A stretch of 44,766 nucleotides of DNA, taken from the NCBI GenBank assembly GCA_049972045.1, contig JBMFKS010000013.1, positions 1-44,766 of the forward strand. Reading direction: 5' to 3'. Position 1 is the first letter of the stretch. Every line of letters begins with the position of its first letter. Shown one piece after another: positions 16,518 through 25,263 of the stretch. A program made the translations under genes and the position numbers. The DNA comes from SpSt-77 sp049972045. Lineage in GTDB: Bacteria > Chloroflexota > Anaerolineae > B4-G1 > DUEL01. A model generated the notes under the pieces. It saw only the letters and a program-made list of their open reading frames with translations. It was not told the origin of the DNA and ran no database searches.

Positions 16518-16539
16518 GCCCGGACGTTTACGTCCGGGC
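16518..16539. repeat. REP-like hairpin, copy 1 (9-bp stem, TTTA loop)
   Basis: GCCCGGACG (16518-16526), loop TTTA, and the exact complement (16531-16539), preceded by A and followed by GA. The same geometry occurs at 29753-29774 and 34286-34307. Confidence 0.8.
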
Positions 16540-16576
16540 GATCGGTGCTGACCGAAACAAACGCAATGGGTATTAC

Positions 16577-16740
16577 TAGCTACCTGACAGTTTTTTCGGA
16601 AGGGTCATTGCGAGGGCGCGAAGCGCCCGAAGCAATCTCCAAAATGGGGTTTTTGGAGATTGCTTCGCCCCTTCGGGGCTCGCAATGACCCCCTCCGAGC
16701 AGTGGGGGGAGGACGACTTACAAAACTGTCCGGTAGATAG
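16577..16740. mobile_element. MITE-like element (164 bp) with terminal inverted repeats and target duplication
   Basis: The element is flanked by an exact 10-bp direct repeat TGGGTATTAC (16567-16576 and 16741-16750), which looks like a target-site duplication. Its ends are inverted repeats of about 18 bp with two mismatches (left TAGCTACCTGACAGTTTT, right end the complement of TATCTACCGGACAGTTTT). Inside sits a long palindrome, 16603-16690, that starts GGTCATTGCGAG and ends in its complement, a motif style dispersed in many bacterial genomes. There is no transposase gene inside, so it would move only with help from elsewhere. Confidence 0.75.
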
Positions 16741-16795
16741 TGGGTATTACATCGTTTCCAGATGATGGTCTGCCCTCTCTCCGGAGGTCCACCCT

Positions 16796-18466
16796 ATGCC
16801 GGGCGTTCGCAGCGTAGAGATTCAGGGAGATGCCACCGGCACCGTCATCATCACCGGTGACGGGAACCGCGTGTCCCTTTCGCGCGGCGAGACGCTCCCT
16901 TTCCATCTCCTGGACGAGCGCTTCCGCGCCGCGCAGGCCACACGCGCCCCCGCCGACTTCTACAACGGCACTCGCCCCAACTGGGCCAATATCGCCCTGA
17001 ACCACGACGCCCCTCGCAACCTGCTGGACCGCGTGGTAGCCTTTGCCGGTGACCCCCAGCCACCCCTCCAGCGCATCGGCGTGATTCTGGCCCTCGCCGG
17101 AGAGGGCAAGACCACCCTTCTAATGCGGGCAGCCTGGGAACTGGCCTCCCAGGGCTTTCCCGTCCTCTGGCGCCACCACGGCAACATCCTCGCGGACTAC
17201 CGCCAGCCGCTGGAAGGGGAGCAACGGGTGGTCATCTGTATAGACGAACTGGCGGAAATCGGCACCGAGGACCTCCTGGCCGCGCTGGTGAACGACCTGA
17301 CCGCAGCCGGCGTGCCCTTCGTCCTTCTGGGCACCGCCCGTCCCCACGAGTGGGAGGCCAGCGGCCTGCCCGCCCGCCTGGCCCGTTGCGCTTCCCTGGA
17401 AACCCTCTTCCTGGAGCGTTTGACGAAGCCGGAAGTGCAGGGCCTGCTGGAGCACCTGGAGCGGGCCAATGCCCTGGGCGCCCTGGCCGATCTCCCCCCT
17501 TCGCGCCGCATGCATCACTTCCTGGACCGCCTCCAGGCCGACGGTCAACTCCTCCCTGCCCTGCTCACCGCCCGGCGCGGCCTGGCGTTTGAGAAAATCC
17601 TGGAAAGCGTCTTCATCAGACTGGAACACCGTTTCGGGAAGGGTGCCTCCAATCTCCTGCGCGGCTATGCGGGCATCGCTCTGGTCCACCGCTTTGGCTT
17701 CTGGATGACCCGCCCCCTGCTGGCCCGCTCCCTGGGCATCCCCGAGGCCCGCCTGGCCCCAGACCTCCTGCGCCCCTTGCAAGGGGAACTCCTGGAAGTG
17801 ACCGATGCCGGCGAGGGCCGCCTCTACACCCGTCACCCCTGGGTCGCCGAGCAAGCCCTGAAGCTGCTGGCGGGCTCTCGCCTCCCGGAGGAGCCCTATC
17901 TTTACGACGACCTCCTGCGCGCCCTGGGCGGATTGCTGAAAGAAGCACCAGAGCGGGAAGAACGCAAACTGCTGACCAAACTGCCGCTGGCCTTTAAACG
18001 AGAAGGTTCAATTCCAATGGCCCGACGGCTCTTTGCCCGCGCCGCGGAGGCCGACCCCCGGAACGCCCCCACCTATCAGGCCTGGGCCCTGTTGGAAGCG
18101 CAGAGTCGGCATCCGGCGGAGGCCCGCCGCATCCTGGAGGAGGGTCTCTCCCAGATCACGGAACCGCGCGGTCTAGCGCTGCTCCACTCTACCCTGGGCG
18201 GCCTCCTGGCCCGCCAGGGGGAATACCAGGCGGCGGAGGAGCAGTTCCACCAGGCATTGGAACTGGACTCCCGCGACCCCCTCACCCACTACCATTACGC
18301 CATAGACTGCCTCGTCCCCCAGCGCCGGATGGATGAAGCCTGCCGCCACCTGCGGGAGGCGGAGTCTCTGGGCGCCCGCAAGGCCCGCGACCGCCGCCGG
18401 ATTCGGGAAGCCCTGCAGCGCCACTGCACGGAACACGAAAGACGAAACCCGTGGGAGGTATCATGA
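16796..18466 (+). CDS. STAND-type P-loop ATPase with C-terminal TPR repeats
   Basis: A 556-aa protein. The N-terminus (7-27) is a short Gly/Asp beta-repeat, EIQGDATGTVIITGDGNRV, seen at the start of many bacterial STAND NTPases. The ATPase core has a Walker A ALAGEGKT (99-106), Walker B VVICIDEL (145-152) and a following VLLGTARPHEW (sensor region). A winged-helix-like segment lies at about 280-370, and two to three TPR units at about 400-540 (ARRLFARAAEADPRNAPTYQ, LARQGEYQAAEEQFHQALEL). No catalytic effector domain (nuclease, TIR, protease, NADase) is visible. GGAGGT precedes the ATG. Its stop overlaps the start of an MFS transporter gene (ATGA). STAND ATPases of this build act in signalling or anti-phage defence; neither is proven here. 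Confidence 0.75.
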   Translation: MPGVRSVEIQGDATGTVIITGDGNRVSLSRGETLPFHLLDERFRAAQATRAPADFYNGTRPNWANIALNHDAPRNLLDRVVAFAGDPQPPLQRIGVILALAGEGKTTLLMRAAWELASQGFPVLWRHHGNILADYRQPLEGEQRVVICIDELAEIGTEDLLAALVNDLTAAGVPFVLLGTARPHEWEASGLPARLARCASLETLFLERLTKPEVQGLLEHLERANALGALADLPPSRRMHHFLDRLQADGQLLPALLTARRGLAFEKILESVFIRLEHRFGKGASNLLRGYAGIALVHRFGFWMTRPLLARSLGIPEARLAPDLLRPLQGELLEVTDAGEGRLYTRHPWVAEQALKLLAGSRLPEEPYLYDDLLRALGGLLKEAPEREERKLLTKLPLAFKREGSIPMARRLFARAAEADPRNAPTYQAWALLEAQSRHPAEARRILEEGLSQITEPRGLALLHSTLGGLLARQGEYQAAEEQFHQALELDSRDPLTHYHYAIDCLVPQRRMDEACRHLREAESLGARKARDRRRIREALQRHCTEHERRNPWEVS

Positions 18467-19932
18467 ACCGCCGACTTCGCTGGAGCGACCACCTGCTCAT
18501 CAACATCTACTGGCTGGGGATCAACGTCGCTTCGGGAACCATCACCCCGGTCCTCCTGCCCTACCTGGTGGCCCTCTTCGTCCCCCCGGAGCAGAAGAAC
18601 ACCTACCTGGGATTGGTGCGGGTCATCGGCCTGGCGGTGGCTATGCTGGTCCAGCCGATGGCGGGCATGTTCAGCGACCGCTCCACCCTCCGCTGGGGCC
18701 GCCGCCGCCCCTTTATCTTCGCCGGGACGGCGCTGGACCTGGTCTTCCTGGTGATCGTGGGCGCCTCGCCCCTGTTCATCGGGTCCGCGCTGGACGGATT
18801 CTTCGTCCCCACTCTGGGCATCACCACCGCCCTCTTCGTCCTGATTGTGGGCATCGTCCTTCTGCAGATTTCCTCCAACCTCGCCCACGGCGCCCTGCAG
18901 GGGCTCATCCCCGACCTGGTGCCGGAGGACCAGCGGGGCCGCTCCTCCGGCGTCAAGGCGGTGATGGAACTCCTGCCCGTCTTCCTGGTCATCGTCGTCG
19001 GGCCGCTGGTGGACCGGGGGCTGGTCTGGCTGGTGGTGGGCTTTGTGGGGCTGGCGCTGTTGGCGACCATGCTGGCGACGGTGCTGGGTGTGCGGGAGGA
19101 GCCGCTGCGGGAAAAGCCGGCCGAACCGGTGGGGGAGCGGGTCTGGCGGCTGGTCGCGCTGACGGCCATCTTCGTCGGGGTCACCCGCGCGGCCCTCTGG
19201 CTGGTGAGCGCGGCCGGCGGGGCGACGGCCGCCGCCGCGCTGGGGACGCGCGTCGCTACGGGCGTCCTGGTCGGCCTGCTCGCGATGGCCGGCTCCATCT
19301 TCCTGGGCGTCTACTTCGGCGCGTGGGTCGGCATCGGGCGGGAGGCCCCCCGCCAGACCTCCTTCATCTGGTGGGTGGTCAACCGGCTGATGTTCCTGGC
19401 CGCGGTCGGCTCGGTGCAGGGCTTCGCCCAGTACTTCCTGCGGGACGTGCTTCACATCCCCAACGCGGCGACGATGACGACGATTCTCCTGGCGGTGGTG
19501 GCGCTCTTCCTGCTCCCCGCCGCGCTGGGCGGCGGCTATCTGGCGGACCGCGTCGGACGGAAACGGCTGGTGGCGCTCTCGGGGCTGGTAGCCGGGGCGG
19601 GCACCGTCCTGCTCCTCTTCTCCCCCAACGTCCCACTGGTGCTGGTCAGCGGCTGTATCATCGGCCTGGGGACGGGCATCTTCTACGCCGCCAACTGGGC
19701 GCTGGGGACGGACCTGGCCCCTTCGGCGGAGGCGGGTCGCTATCTGGGCATCTCCAACCTGGCGGGGGCCGGGGCGGGGATTGTGGGCGCGGGCATCGGC
19801 GGGCCCATGGCCGACTATTTCAACGCCCTCCAGCCAGGGCTGGGGTATCTGGTCATCTTCGCCGTCTACGCGGCCCTCTTCTTCCTCTCCGTCCTGGCCC
19901 TGACGCGGGTACGGGCAGAGGGAAGGGCGTGA
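18463..19932 (+). CDS. MFS transporter (SLC45/GPH-like sugar transporter type)
   Basis: A 489-aa twelve-helix major facilitator protein. The loop 2-3 signature is present as GMFSDRSTLRWGRRRPFIFAG, and a second, similar loop (GGYLADRVGRKRLVALSGL) lies in the C-terminal half. The extended central loop before the second half holds a conserved FIWWVVNRLMF-type segment. Proteins of this group move sugars or drugs by cation symport; the substrate is unknown. The start at 18463 follows GGGAGGT and overlaps the stop of the ATPase gene by 4 bp, so the two are translationally coupled. It ends 22 bp from the convergent hydrolase gene. Confidence 0.85.
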   Translation: MNRRLRWSDHLLINIYWLGINVASGTITPVLLPYLVALFVPPEQKNTYLGLVRVIGLAVAMLVQPMAGMFSDRSTLRWGRRRPFIFAGTALDLVFLVIVGASPLFIGSALDGFFVPTLGITTALFVLIVGIVLLQISSNLAHGALQGLIPDLVPEDQRGRSSGVKAVMELLPVFLVIVVGPLVDRGLVWLVVGFVGLALLATMLATVLGVREEPLREKPAEPVGERVWRLVALTAIFVGVTRAALWLVSAAGGATAAAALGTRVATGVLVGLLAMAGSIFLGVYFGAWVGIGREAPRQTSFIWWVVNRLMFLAAVGSVQGFAQYFLRDVLHIPNAATMTTILLAVVALFLLPAALGGGYLADRVGRKRLVALSGLVAGAGTVLLLFSPNVPLVLVSGCIIGLGTGIFYAANWALGTDLAPSAEAGRYLGISNLAGAGAGIVGAGIGGPMADYFNALQPGLGYLVIFAVYAALFFLSVLALTRVRAEGRA

Positions 19933-19954
19933 CCCGGATATTCACCCAATCTCC

Positions 19955-20776
19955 CTATTCCCTCAGGAACTCCCGGATCGCCGCCCCCACCTCTGCCGGA
20001 CGCTCCATCGGGACCATGTGCCCGGCGTCCGGGATGACAACGAAGCGAGCCTGAGGGAGCAACCGTTCCATGCGCCGGAATGCTGGGGGGAGAAACGTCT
20101 CCGAGTGCTCCCCCCGGACCACCAGGGCCGGGATGTGCAGGCGGGGGATGGACCGCCAGACATCGGTGGGGACCGTGGAGAACAGGTGCGCCTCCCACTC
20201 AGGCGGATAGACCAGTTCCACGCCGCCGTCGGGCCGCTCCCGGGTGCCGGCCTCCACGTAGGCCCAGAGGCTCTCATCCGGCCAGGTGGCGAAGAAAGGT
20301 TTGGCCCGGAAGTACTCATAGCAGGCCTGCCGGTCGGGCCAGGTGCGCCGACGGTGGAGGGCCCCCCGGACCAGCGACGGACGCGGCGTCAGGCCGAACC
20401 GGCGCATGACTCGCGTCAGGAACAGCCATTGGGGCGGCAGGATGACCGGGTCTATCAGCACGACGGCCCGGAAGAGGTCGGGCCGGGCGACGGCCGCCCA
20501 GAGGGTCATCACGCCCCCCATAGAGTGGCCGATGCCGACAATTCCCCGCAGCCCCAGTTCGTCCAGCGCCCGGACCAGGTCGTCGGCCAGGGGGTGCCAG
20601 CCGGAGACCTCTGCGGGGCGACTCCCGGGCCAGAGCGGGCGCGCCGGCAGGCCGATGACCCGGTAGCGGTCGGTGAGGGTCGCCGCCAGCGGGCGGTAGG
20701 CACCCGGCGGGAAGCCGTTCGCATGGGCGATGTGGAGGACGGGGCCGTCCCCCCCGAATTCGTAGATGTCTGTCAT
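19955..20776 (-). CDS. Alpha/beta hydrolase
   Basis: A 273-aa alpha/beta-hydrolase-fold enzyme. The nucleophile elbow GHSMGG places the catalytic serine at Ser85; the oxyanion-hole region is HANGFPPGAYRPL near residue 18; the catalytic His is in DAGHMVP near the C-terminus, and the acid is probably in VVRGEHSETF. The start at 20776 was chosen for the GGAGAG before it and because it overlaps the stop of the upstream glycosyltransferase gene by 4 bp. It closes the surface-polysaccharide operon. Esterase, lipase or C-C hydrolase activity is possible; the substrate cannot be told. Confidence 0.88.
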   Translation of the reverse strand: MTDIYEFGGDGPVLHIAHANGFPPGAYRPLAATLTDRYRVIGLPARPLWPGSRPAEVSGWHPLADDLVRALDELGLRGIVGIGHSMGGVMTLWAAVARPDLFRAVVLIDPVILPPQWLFLTRVMRRFGLTPRPSLVRGALHRRRTWPDRQACYEYFRAKPFFATWPDESLWAYVEAGTRERPDGGVELVYPPEWEAHLFSTVPTDVWRSIPRLHIPALVVRGEHSETFLPPAFRRMERLLPQARFVVIPDAGHMVPMERPAEVGAAIREFLRE

Positions 20777-22461
20777 GGCTCTCCGGCGTTCTGGTGATGC
20801 TTCCACTGACAGTACTCGTCGCAGGACTCCATCGGTATCGGTGATGAGGTAGGCAAAGTGACCCTGTAGATGAGGAACAGGGGCCGAAGGCTCCGTTCGG
20901 CAACGCGGCCCACCTCCGCCAGCCGCGCGCCCCTTTCCGCCGCCAGCGCCGCCAGCGCCTCCACCCGTCCCCGAAAGACGGTGTCCCCCGGCGTATGGGC
21001 CACGTAGAGGGTGGCCGGGTCTTCCAGAAAGGGCCGGACGCGCGCCCCAAAACCCGTATCTGGCCCATCCCGTTGCTCATAGCTAAAAACCTCCACCGGC
21101 GCCACCCGCCCGGCGGTGAGGAACTGGACCGGGGCGCTGATCCCCCAATCCAGCGCGACGACCGGTCCGGTGGCGTTCTCCGCCAGATACGCGGCCAGGT
21201 CGTAGACCGCGCTGGAGTGGGCGGAGTGGCCTCCCGTCCGGGCCAGCGCCTGGTGGTAGCGGACGGTCGTCCAGAGGTCGCCCCCGGCCCAGAGAAGGGC
21301 CATCAGGACGGGGAGCGCCACCCGTGCTCCCCGGGCCCGGCCCCCCTCGGGACGGCCTGCTGCCCCCACGGTGAGGCCGGCCGTCAGAGGGATCAGCGGC
21401 ACCGCCAGCGCGTAGTGGGTGATGAAGAGGTCGCTCACAGTGAACGCGCTCTGGGCCACAATCAGCGCCAGCAGAGCGGCGGGCCACAGATGGGCCCACC
21501 GGCGGGTCCGGAAACCCAACCCAACCCCCAGTAGGACAGTTCCAGCGGCCAGGTACGGCGCCCACGGGTTGGCAAAGATGCCCCCCAGGTACCAGAAGTG
21601 GTCTCCCCGCAGGAGAGGGAGCAACTGGTTCAGCCGGACGGTCAGGTTGAGCAGATAGGCCCGGTTGTCCACCCCGTAGTAGGATTGGCCCAGGTTGTTC
21701 AGGACCGAAGCCAGCGTGCCGCCGGTCTGCAGGTTGAAGATGACCAGCGGCAGCAAGGGCAGGAGGAAACAGAGCGCGGCGAGCACGAAGGACGCGAAAG
21801 GCGCGAGGGGTTTTCTTCGGGGCGACGAGAAGTGCGCGATGACCGCCCATGCGACCATCGCCCCGATGGCCCAGAGGAAGAGCAGTTTGGCGTAGAGGCC
21901 CAGGCCCCAGAAGAGGGCCGTCAGGCAGAGATCGGTGGGACGACGCCTCTGCCACCAGCGCAGGCCGGTGAGCAGGCTCGCCATCAGGAAGAGCGCGGTC
22001 AGGTTGGTGACGAAGATGCCCTGCCGACTCCAGAAGATGAAGGTGGGGTTGACGGCCAGCAGAAGGGCCGCGATGTGGGCCGCCGGCGGGCCGCCCAGCA
22101 TCCGGCCCACCCGCCAGGTCAGCAGCAGCGTCAGCCCGCCGGTGAGAAGAGGGAGCCACCGCAGCGCGACGACGTTCACCCCACCCAGCGCCAGGAACGG
22201 CACCGCCAGGTAGACGTTCAGCGCGCCGATGTAGTCCTGCACCATCAGGGGGAGCCGCCAGGGGCCCAGGGCGACCGTCGCGTCCCGGAACGCCGTCACG
22301 GACTGACCGGTCAGCAACTGCATAGCATTCAAGCCCGCTTCTTTCGCCTCGTCGTAGTGCAGACCGGGCAGGGATAACTGATAGACGCCCAGGGCCAGGA
22401 AGAGGAGGAAGAGGAGGAGAGGAGTGATTCGGTTGGGCGATTCAGAGACGGATGGGGTCAT
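20773..22461 (-). CDS. GT-C family membrane glycosyltransferase (ArnT/PMT-like)
   Basis: A 562-aa integral membrane protein with about ten to twelve helices. The first extracytoplasmic loop has the acidic motif HYDEA (about residues 35-39), typical of polyprenyl-phosphate-sugar-dependent GT-C (GT39/GT83-like) enzymes. A second motif region, FWSRQGIFVTNL, follows the third helix. The last 130 residues form a soluble domain with VVALDWGISAPVQF. It probably transfers a sugar from a lipid carrier to a surface lipid, protein or glycan. Its stop overlaps the hydrolase start. A tandem-repeat spacer of about 100 bp separates it from the sugar-phosphate transferase gene upstream. Confidence 0.82.
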   Translation of the reverse strand: MTPSVSESPNRITPLLLFLLFLALGVYQLSLPGLHYDEAKEAGLNAMQLLTGQSVTAFRDATVALGPWRLPLMVQDYIGALNVYLAVPFLALGGVNVVALRWLPLLTGGLTLLLTWRVGRMLGGPPAAHIAALLLAVNPTFIFWSRQGIFVTNLTALFLMASLLTGLRWWQRRRPTDLCLTALFWGLGLYAKLLFLWAIGAMVAWAVIAHFSSPRRKPLAPFASFVLAALCFLLPLLPLVIFNLQTGGTLASVLNNLGQSYYGVDNRAYLLNLTVRLNQLLPLLRGDHFWYLGGIFANPWAPYLAAGTVLLGVGLGFRTRRWAHLWPAALLALIVAQSAFTVSDLFITHYALAVPLIPLTAGLTVGAAGRPEGGRARGARVALPVLMALLWAGGDLWTTVRYHQALARTGGHSAHSSAVYDLAAYLAENATGPVVALDWGISAPVQFLTAGRVAPVEVFSYEQRDGPDTGFGARVRPFLEDPATLYVAHTPGDTVFRGRVEALAALAAERGARLAEVGRVAERSLRPLFLIYRVTLPTSSPIPMESCDEYCQWKHHQNAGEP

Positions 22462-22481
22462 GGGTTCGTACTCCGTAGTCC

Positions 22482-22561
22482 GTGCGCCCTGCGCCTTGCG
22501 ACCTGCCCCCTGCGCCCTGCGCCCTGCCCCCTGCGCCTTGCCCCCTGCGACTTGCGACCTG
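22482..22561. repeat. Degenerate CCTGCGCCCT tandem array
   Basis: About eight imperfect 10-nt units (variants of CCTGCGCCCT, CCTGCGACTT, CCTTGCGACC) run from 22482 to 22561, between two genes of the polysaccharide operon. It resembles the array at 3813-3847 in reverse orientation. The arrangement is too short and irregular for CRISPR. Confidence 0.8.
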
Positions 22562-23974
22562 TCAATACGCCCCCTCTCCCAGCAGCACCTTCGGGATGGT
22601 GCGCATCAGGATTTTGAAATCCAGCCAGAGGGACCAATTTTCAATGTAGTAAATATCCAGCAGCACCATTTCGTCAAAGGAGAGACGGCTGCGGCCGCTG
22701 ACCTGCCAGAGGCCGGTCATCCCCGGGGGGGCCTCCAGCCGTTTCTTGTGCCACTCCTGGTACTTCTCCACCTCCGCCGGGATGGGCGGGCGGGGGCCGA
22801 CCAGGCTCATCTCCCCCCGCAGGACGTTCACCAACTGGGGCAACTCGTCCAGGCTGAGGCGGCGCAGAATCCGCCCCACGCGGGTCAGCCGGGGGTCGTC
22901 CCGAATCTTGAAGATGGGGCCGTCGGCCTCGTTCAGGTCCGCCAGCATGTCCTGCTGCTCCTCCGCCCCCACGTGCATGGAGCGGAACTTGTACATTTCA
23001 AAGAGCCGACCCCGTAACCCCACCCGCGTCTGGCGGAAGATGACCGGGCCAGGGCTATCCAGCCGGATGGCCAGCGCGATGAGCCCGAAGAGTGGGGCAC
23101 CCAGCAGGAGCCCGACGGCGGCAATCGTGACGTCTATCAGTCGCTTGACCAGCAGGGCCCCTTTGCTGATGGAGACCGTCCGCACGCTGATGAGGGGTAC
23201 GCCGCCCAGGTCCTCCACGTTCACCTGGGTCAGGCTCATCTGGAAGAGGTCGGGGACGATGCGGGCGCGCACCTGGCGCCGTTCGCACTCCCGCACGATG
23301 CCCATGATTTTGCGGTGGTACATCCAGGGCAGGGTGATGATGACCTCGTCGGGCCGTTCTTCGTCCAGGATGGCGGGCAGGTTATCCAGTGGGCCCAGGG
23401 CCTTGAAGCGCCCGATGTCGGTGTATCCCTTCTCGGGGTTATCATCCACAAAACCGACGACGCGGTAGCCCAGGTCCGGTCGGGCAACGATCGTGCGCAT
23501 GACCGTCCGCCCCACCTCTCCGGCGCCGACGATGACGACCCGCTTGACGCCGACCCCGCGCTTCCGCAGGTAGGCGATGGCGAGGCCCTCCGCGCCGCGT
23601 ACCAGTGCCAGCAGCAGAATGGTCAGCAGGCCGACTTCTATGAGCATGGCGCGGGAGTAGTAGCGGGGCCGGAAGACGAAGGTGATGGCCAGCATGAGCA
23701 CCGTCCCTTTCGCCGTGGCGTTGGTGATGCGGTAGACCTGGTCCATCCAGGAGCGGGGCCAGGTCCGGTACACCCCGTCCACTACGAAAAAGACCGGCAT
23801 CAGGACGATATACAGAATCAGGAACGGGAGATAGGCGGAAAGGGGCGCGTCGTAGGCGACGTCCAGGAACCAGCGCAGGTCGTAGCGCACCCAGTAGCCC
23901 GCCAGAAAAGCGACAAGGATGGTGGCGACGTCCAGCAGGACCACCCACCCGGGCACACGACCGTTCCGGTTCAT
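22562..23974 (-). CDS. Undecaprenyl-phosphate sugar-1-phosphate transferase (WbaP/WcaJ type)
   Basis: Starts assembly of a surface polysaccharide by moving a sugar-1-phosphate from a nucleotide sugar to undecaprenyl phosphate; 470 aa. It has four N-terminal helices, a CoA-binding-like Rossmann domain (about 140-255, VVIVGAGEVGRTVM), and the bacterial sugar transferase domain (about 275-470) with KRLIDVTIAAVGLLLGAPLF, FRQTRVG, MYKFRSM, LSLDELPQLVNVL and PGMTGLWQVSGR. It overlaps the upstream glycosyltransferase stop by 4 bp. Full-length for the family. Confidence 0.93.
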   Translation of the reverse strand: MNRNGRVPGWVVLLDVATILVAFLAGYWVRYDLRWFLDVAYDAPLSAYLPFLILYIVLMPVFFVVDGVYRTWPRSWMDQVYRITNATAKGTVLMLAITFVFRPRYYSRAMLIEVGLLTILLLALVRGAEGLAIAYLRKRGVGVKRVVIVGAGEVGRTVMRTIVARPDLGYRVVGFVDDNPEKGYTDIGRFKALGPLDNLPAILDEERPDEVIITLPWMYHRKIMGIVRECERRQVRARIVPDLFQMSLTQVNVEDLGGVPLISVRTVSISKGALLVKRLIDVTIAAVGLLLGAPLFGLIALAIRLDSPGPVIFRQTRVGLRGRLFEMYKFRSMHVGAEEQQDMLADLNEADGPIFKIRDDPRLTRVGRILRRLSLDELPQLVNVLRGEMSLVGPRPPIPAEVEKYQEWHKKRLEAPPGMTGLWQVSGRSRLSFDEMVLLDIYYIENWSLWLDFKILMRTIPKVLLGEGAY

Positions 23975-25134
23975 TTTCTCCCTCCGGCTAAAGCCTCCTG
24001 GTAAACGGTAACGGTAGCGGCGGCGGTGCGGGGCCAGGAGAATCGGGCGGCGTGTTCCAGCCCCCGCTGCCGCAATGTCTGCCGCAGCGTCTCATCGGTC
24101 AGCAGGCGGTGGAGGCCCTCGGCGATGGCCTCCACGTGGTGCGGGTCCACCAGGAGCGCCCCGTCCCCGGCAGCTTCCGGGAGGGCGGAAGCGGAGGAGG
24201 TCAGCACCGGGGTGCCACAGGCCTGGGCCTCCAGGACCGGCAGGCCGAAGCCCTCGTAGAGGGACGGGTAGGCGAAGATTTCGGCGGCGTTGTACCAGAG
24301 AGGGAGTTCGGCGTTGGGGACATAGCCGGGGAAGTGGACCCGGGAGGAAAGCCCCAGTCGCTCCACGGTGGCGAAAATCTCTTCGTCGTACCAGCCCCGC
24401 GCGCCCGCCAGGACCAGGACGGTTTCGGCGGCGGCGCCGGAGCGGGCGAAGGCCTCGATCAGCCGGACCAGGTTTTTGCGCGGCTCCAGGGTCCCCACGA
24501 AGAGGACGAAGCGCTCCGGAAGGCCCCGCCGGGCCCGGAACGCGGCCACGTCCTCCCCATCCAGGGGCCGGAAAATGGGGTCCACGCCGTGGTAGACGAC
24601 GCGGAGCTTCTCCCGCGGGACACCCAGCAGGCGGGCCGTCTCGTCGGCGGCGTGGGCGGAGACGGCGATGACCCGCCGGGCCCGCCGGACGGAGAGGCGG
24701 GTGAACAGGCGCAGGTAGAGCCGGTTGGCAGGCCGGAAGAGGCGGGGGTAGCGCAGGAAACTCAGGTCGTGGACGGTGACGACCACGGGGCAGGGGGCCA
24801 CCAACGGGCCGACAAAGACCGGCCCGTGGGCCAGGTCGGCGCCGACTGCCCGCAGCGCGCGCCCCTGGGCCAGTTGCTCCCAGAGGACCCGCGCGGCGGG
24901 CCGATGGGTGGGCCAGCGGGTGGGCCAGCAGGAGAGGTTCTCCGCCGCTGCCACCGGCGGAACCCCGGCGCGGCGAGGGCCCACGAATGCCGTCACCCGA
25001 CACCCGGCCTGAGGCAGATGGGTCAGCAGATGGGCAATGTACTGATGGACGCCCGCGCTCCGGTAGGAGGGGTCCCCGGAAAGCAGATGGGCGTTTATGG
25101 CCACGTGGATGGGCCGTTGCGGCAAACTGTGCAT
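23971..25134 (-). CDS. Glycosyltransferase family 4 (GT-B fold)
   Basis: A 387-aa cytoplasmic glycosyltransferase. The N-terminal domain begins HVAINAHLLSGDPSYRSAGVHQYI, and the C-terminal donor-binding domain contains FVLFVGTLEPRKNL, a GYVPNAELPLWYNAAEIFAYP segment and EGFGLPVLEAQACGTPVL, the E-x7-E pattern of the GT4 family. It is the first gene of the polysaccharide operon. The start at 25134 is backed by the family N-terminus and by a TATAAT box whose end lies 9 nt upstream. There is no ribosome site, so the transcript is probably leaderless. Confidence 0.92.
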   Translation of the reverse strand: MHSLPQRPIHVAINAHLLSGDPSYRSAGVHQYIAHLLTHLPQAGCRVTAFVGPRRAGVPPVAAAENLSCWPTRWPTHRPAARVLWEQLAQGRALRAVGADLAHGPVFVGPLVAPCPVVVTVHDLSFLRYPRLFRPANRLYLRLFTRLSVRRARRVIAVSAHAADETARLLGVPREKLRVVYHGVDPIFRPLDGEDVAAFRARRGLPERFVLFVGTLEPRKNLVRLIEAFARSGAAAETVLVLAGARGWYDEEIFATVERLGLSSRVHFPGYVPNAELPLWYNAAEIFAYPSLYEGFGLPVLEAQACGTPVLTSSASALPEAAGDGALLVDPHHVEAIAEGLHRLLTDETLRQTLRQRGLEHAARFSWPRTAAATVTVYQEALAGGRK

Positions 25135-25143
25135 GGCGAAACT

Positions 25144-25171
25144 ATTATACCACGTCCGCCGCAGATGACCA
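25144..25171 (-). promoter_or_regulatory. Promoter of the polysaccharide operon (leaderless type)
   Basis: On the minus strand TGGTCA (25166-25171) and TATAAT (25144-25149) are 16 bp apart. Only 9 nt separate the -10 box from the ATG at 25134, so transcription should begin at or within a few bases of the start codon. Confidence 0.7.
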
Positions 25172-25263
25172 GAGTTGGACGGGGCGTAACTGCCGGCCTC
25201 ACCCTTCCCCCCTTCGGGCCAGGGGGGATGGAGAGCCAGGGCGAGCAGTTGCCCTCCGCCCAA

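Larger units (their letters stand above)
16385..16795. other. Repeat-filled intergenic region
   Basis: This 410-bp gap holds no gene with coding character. It contains GC-rich CCGAGGSC iterations at 16455-16505, the hairpin at 16518-16539 and a MITE-like element at 16577-16740. The ribosome site of the following ATPase gene (GGAGGT) is at its right end. Confidence 0.7.

Noticed and set aside
22482..22561. Possible CRISPR array
   Set aside because: Units are about 10 nt, contiguous and degenerate, with no spacers and no cas genes.
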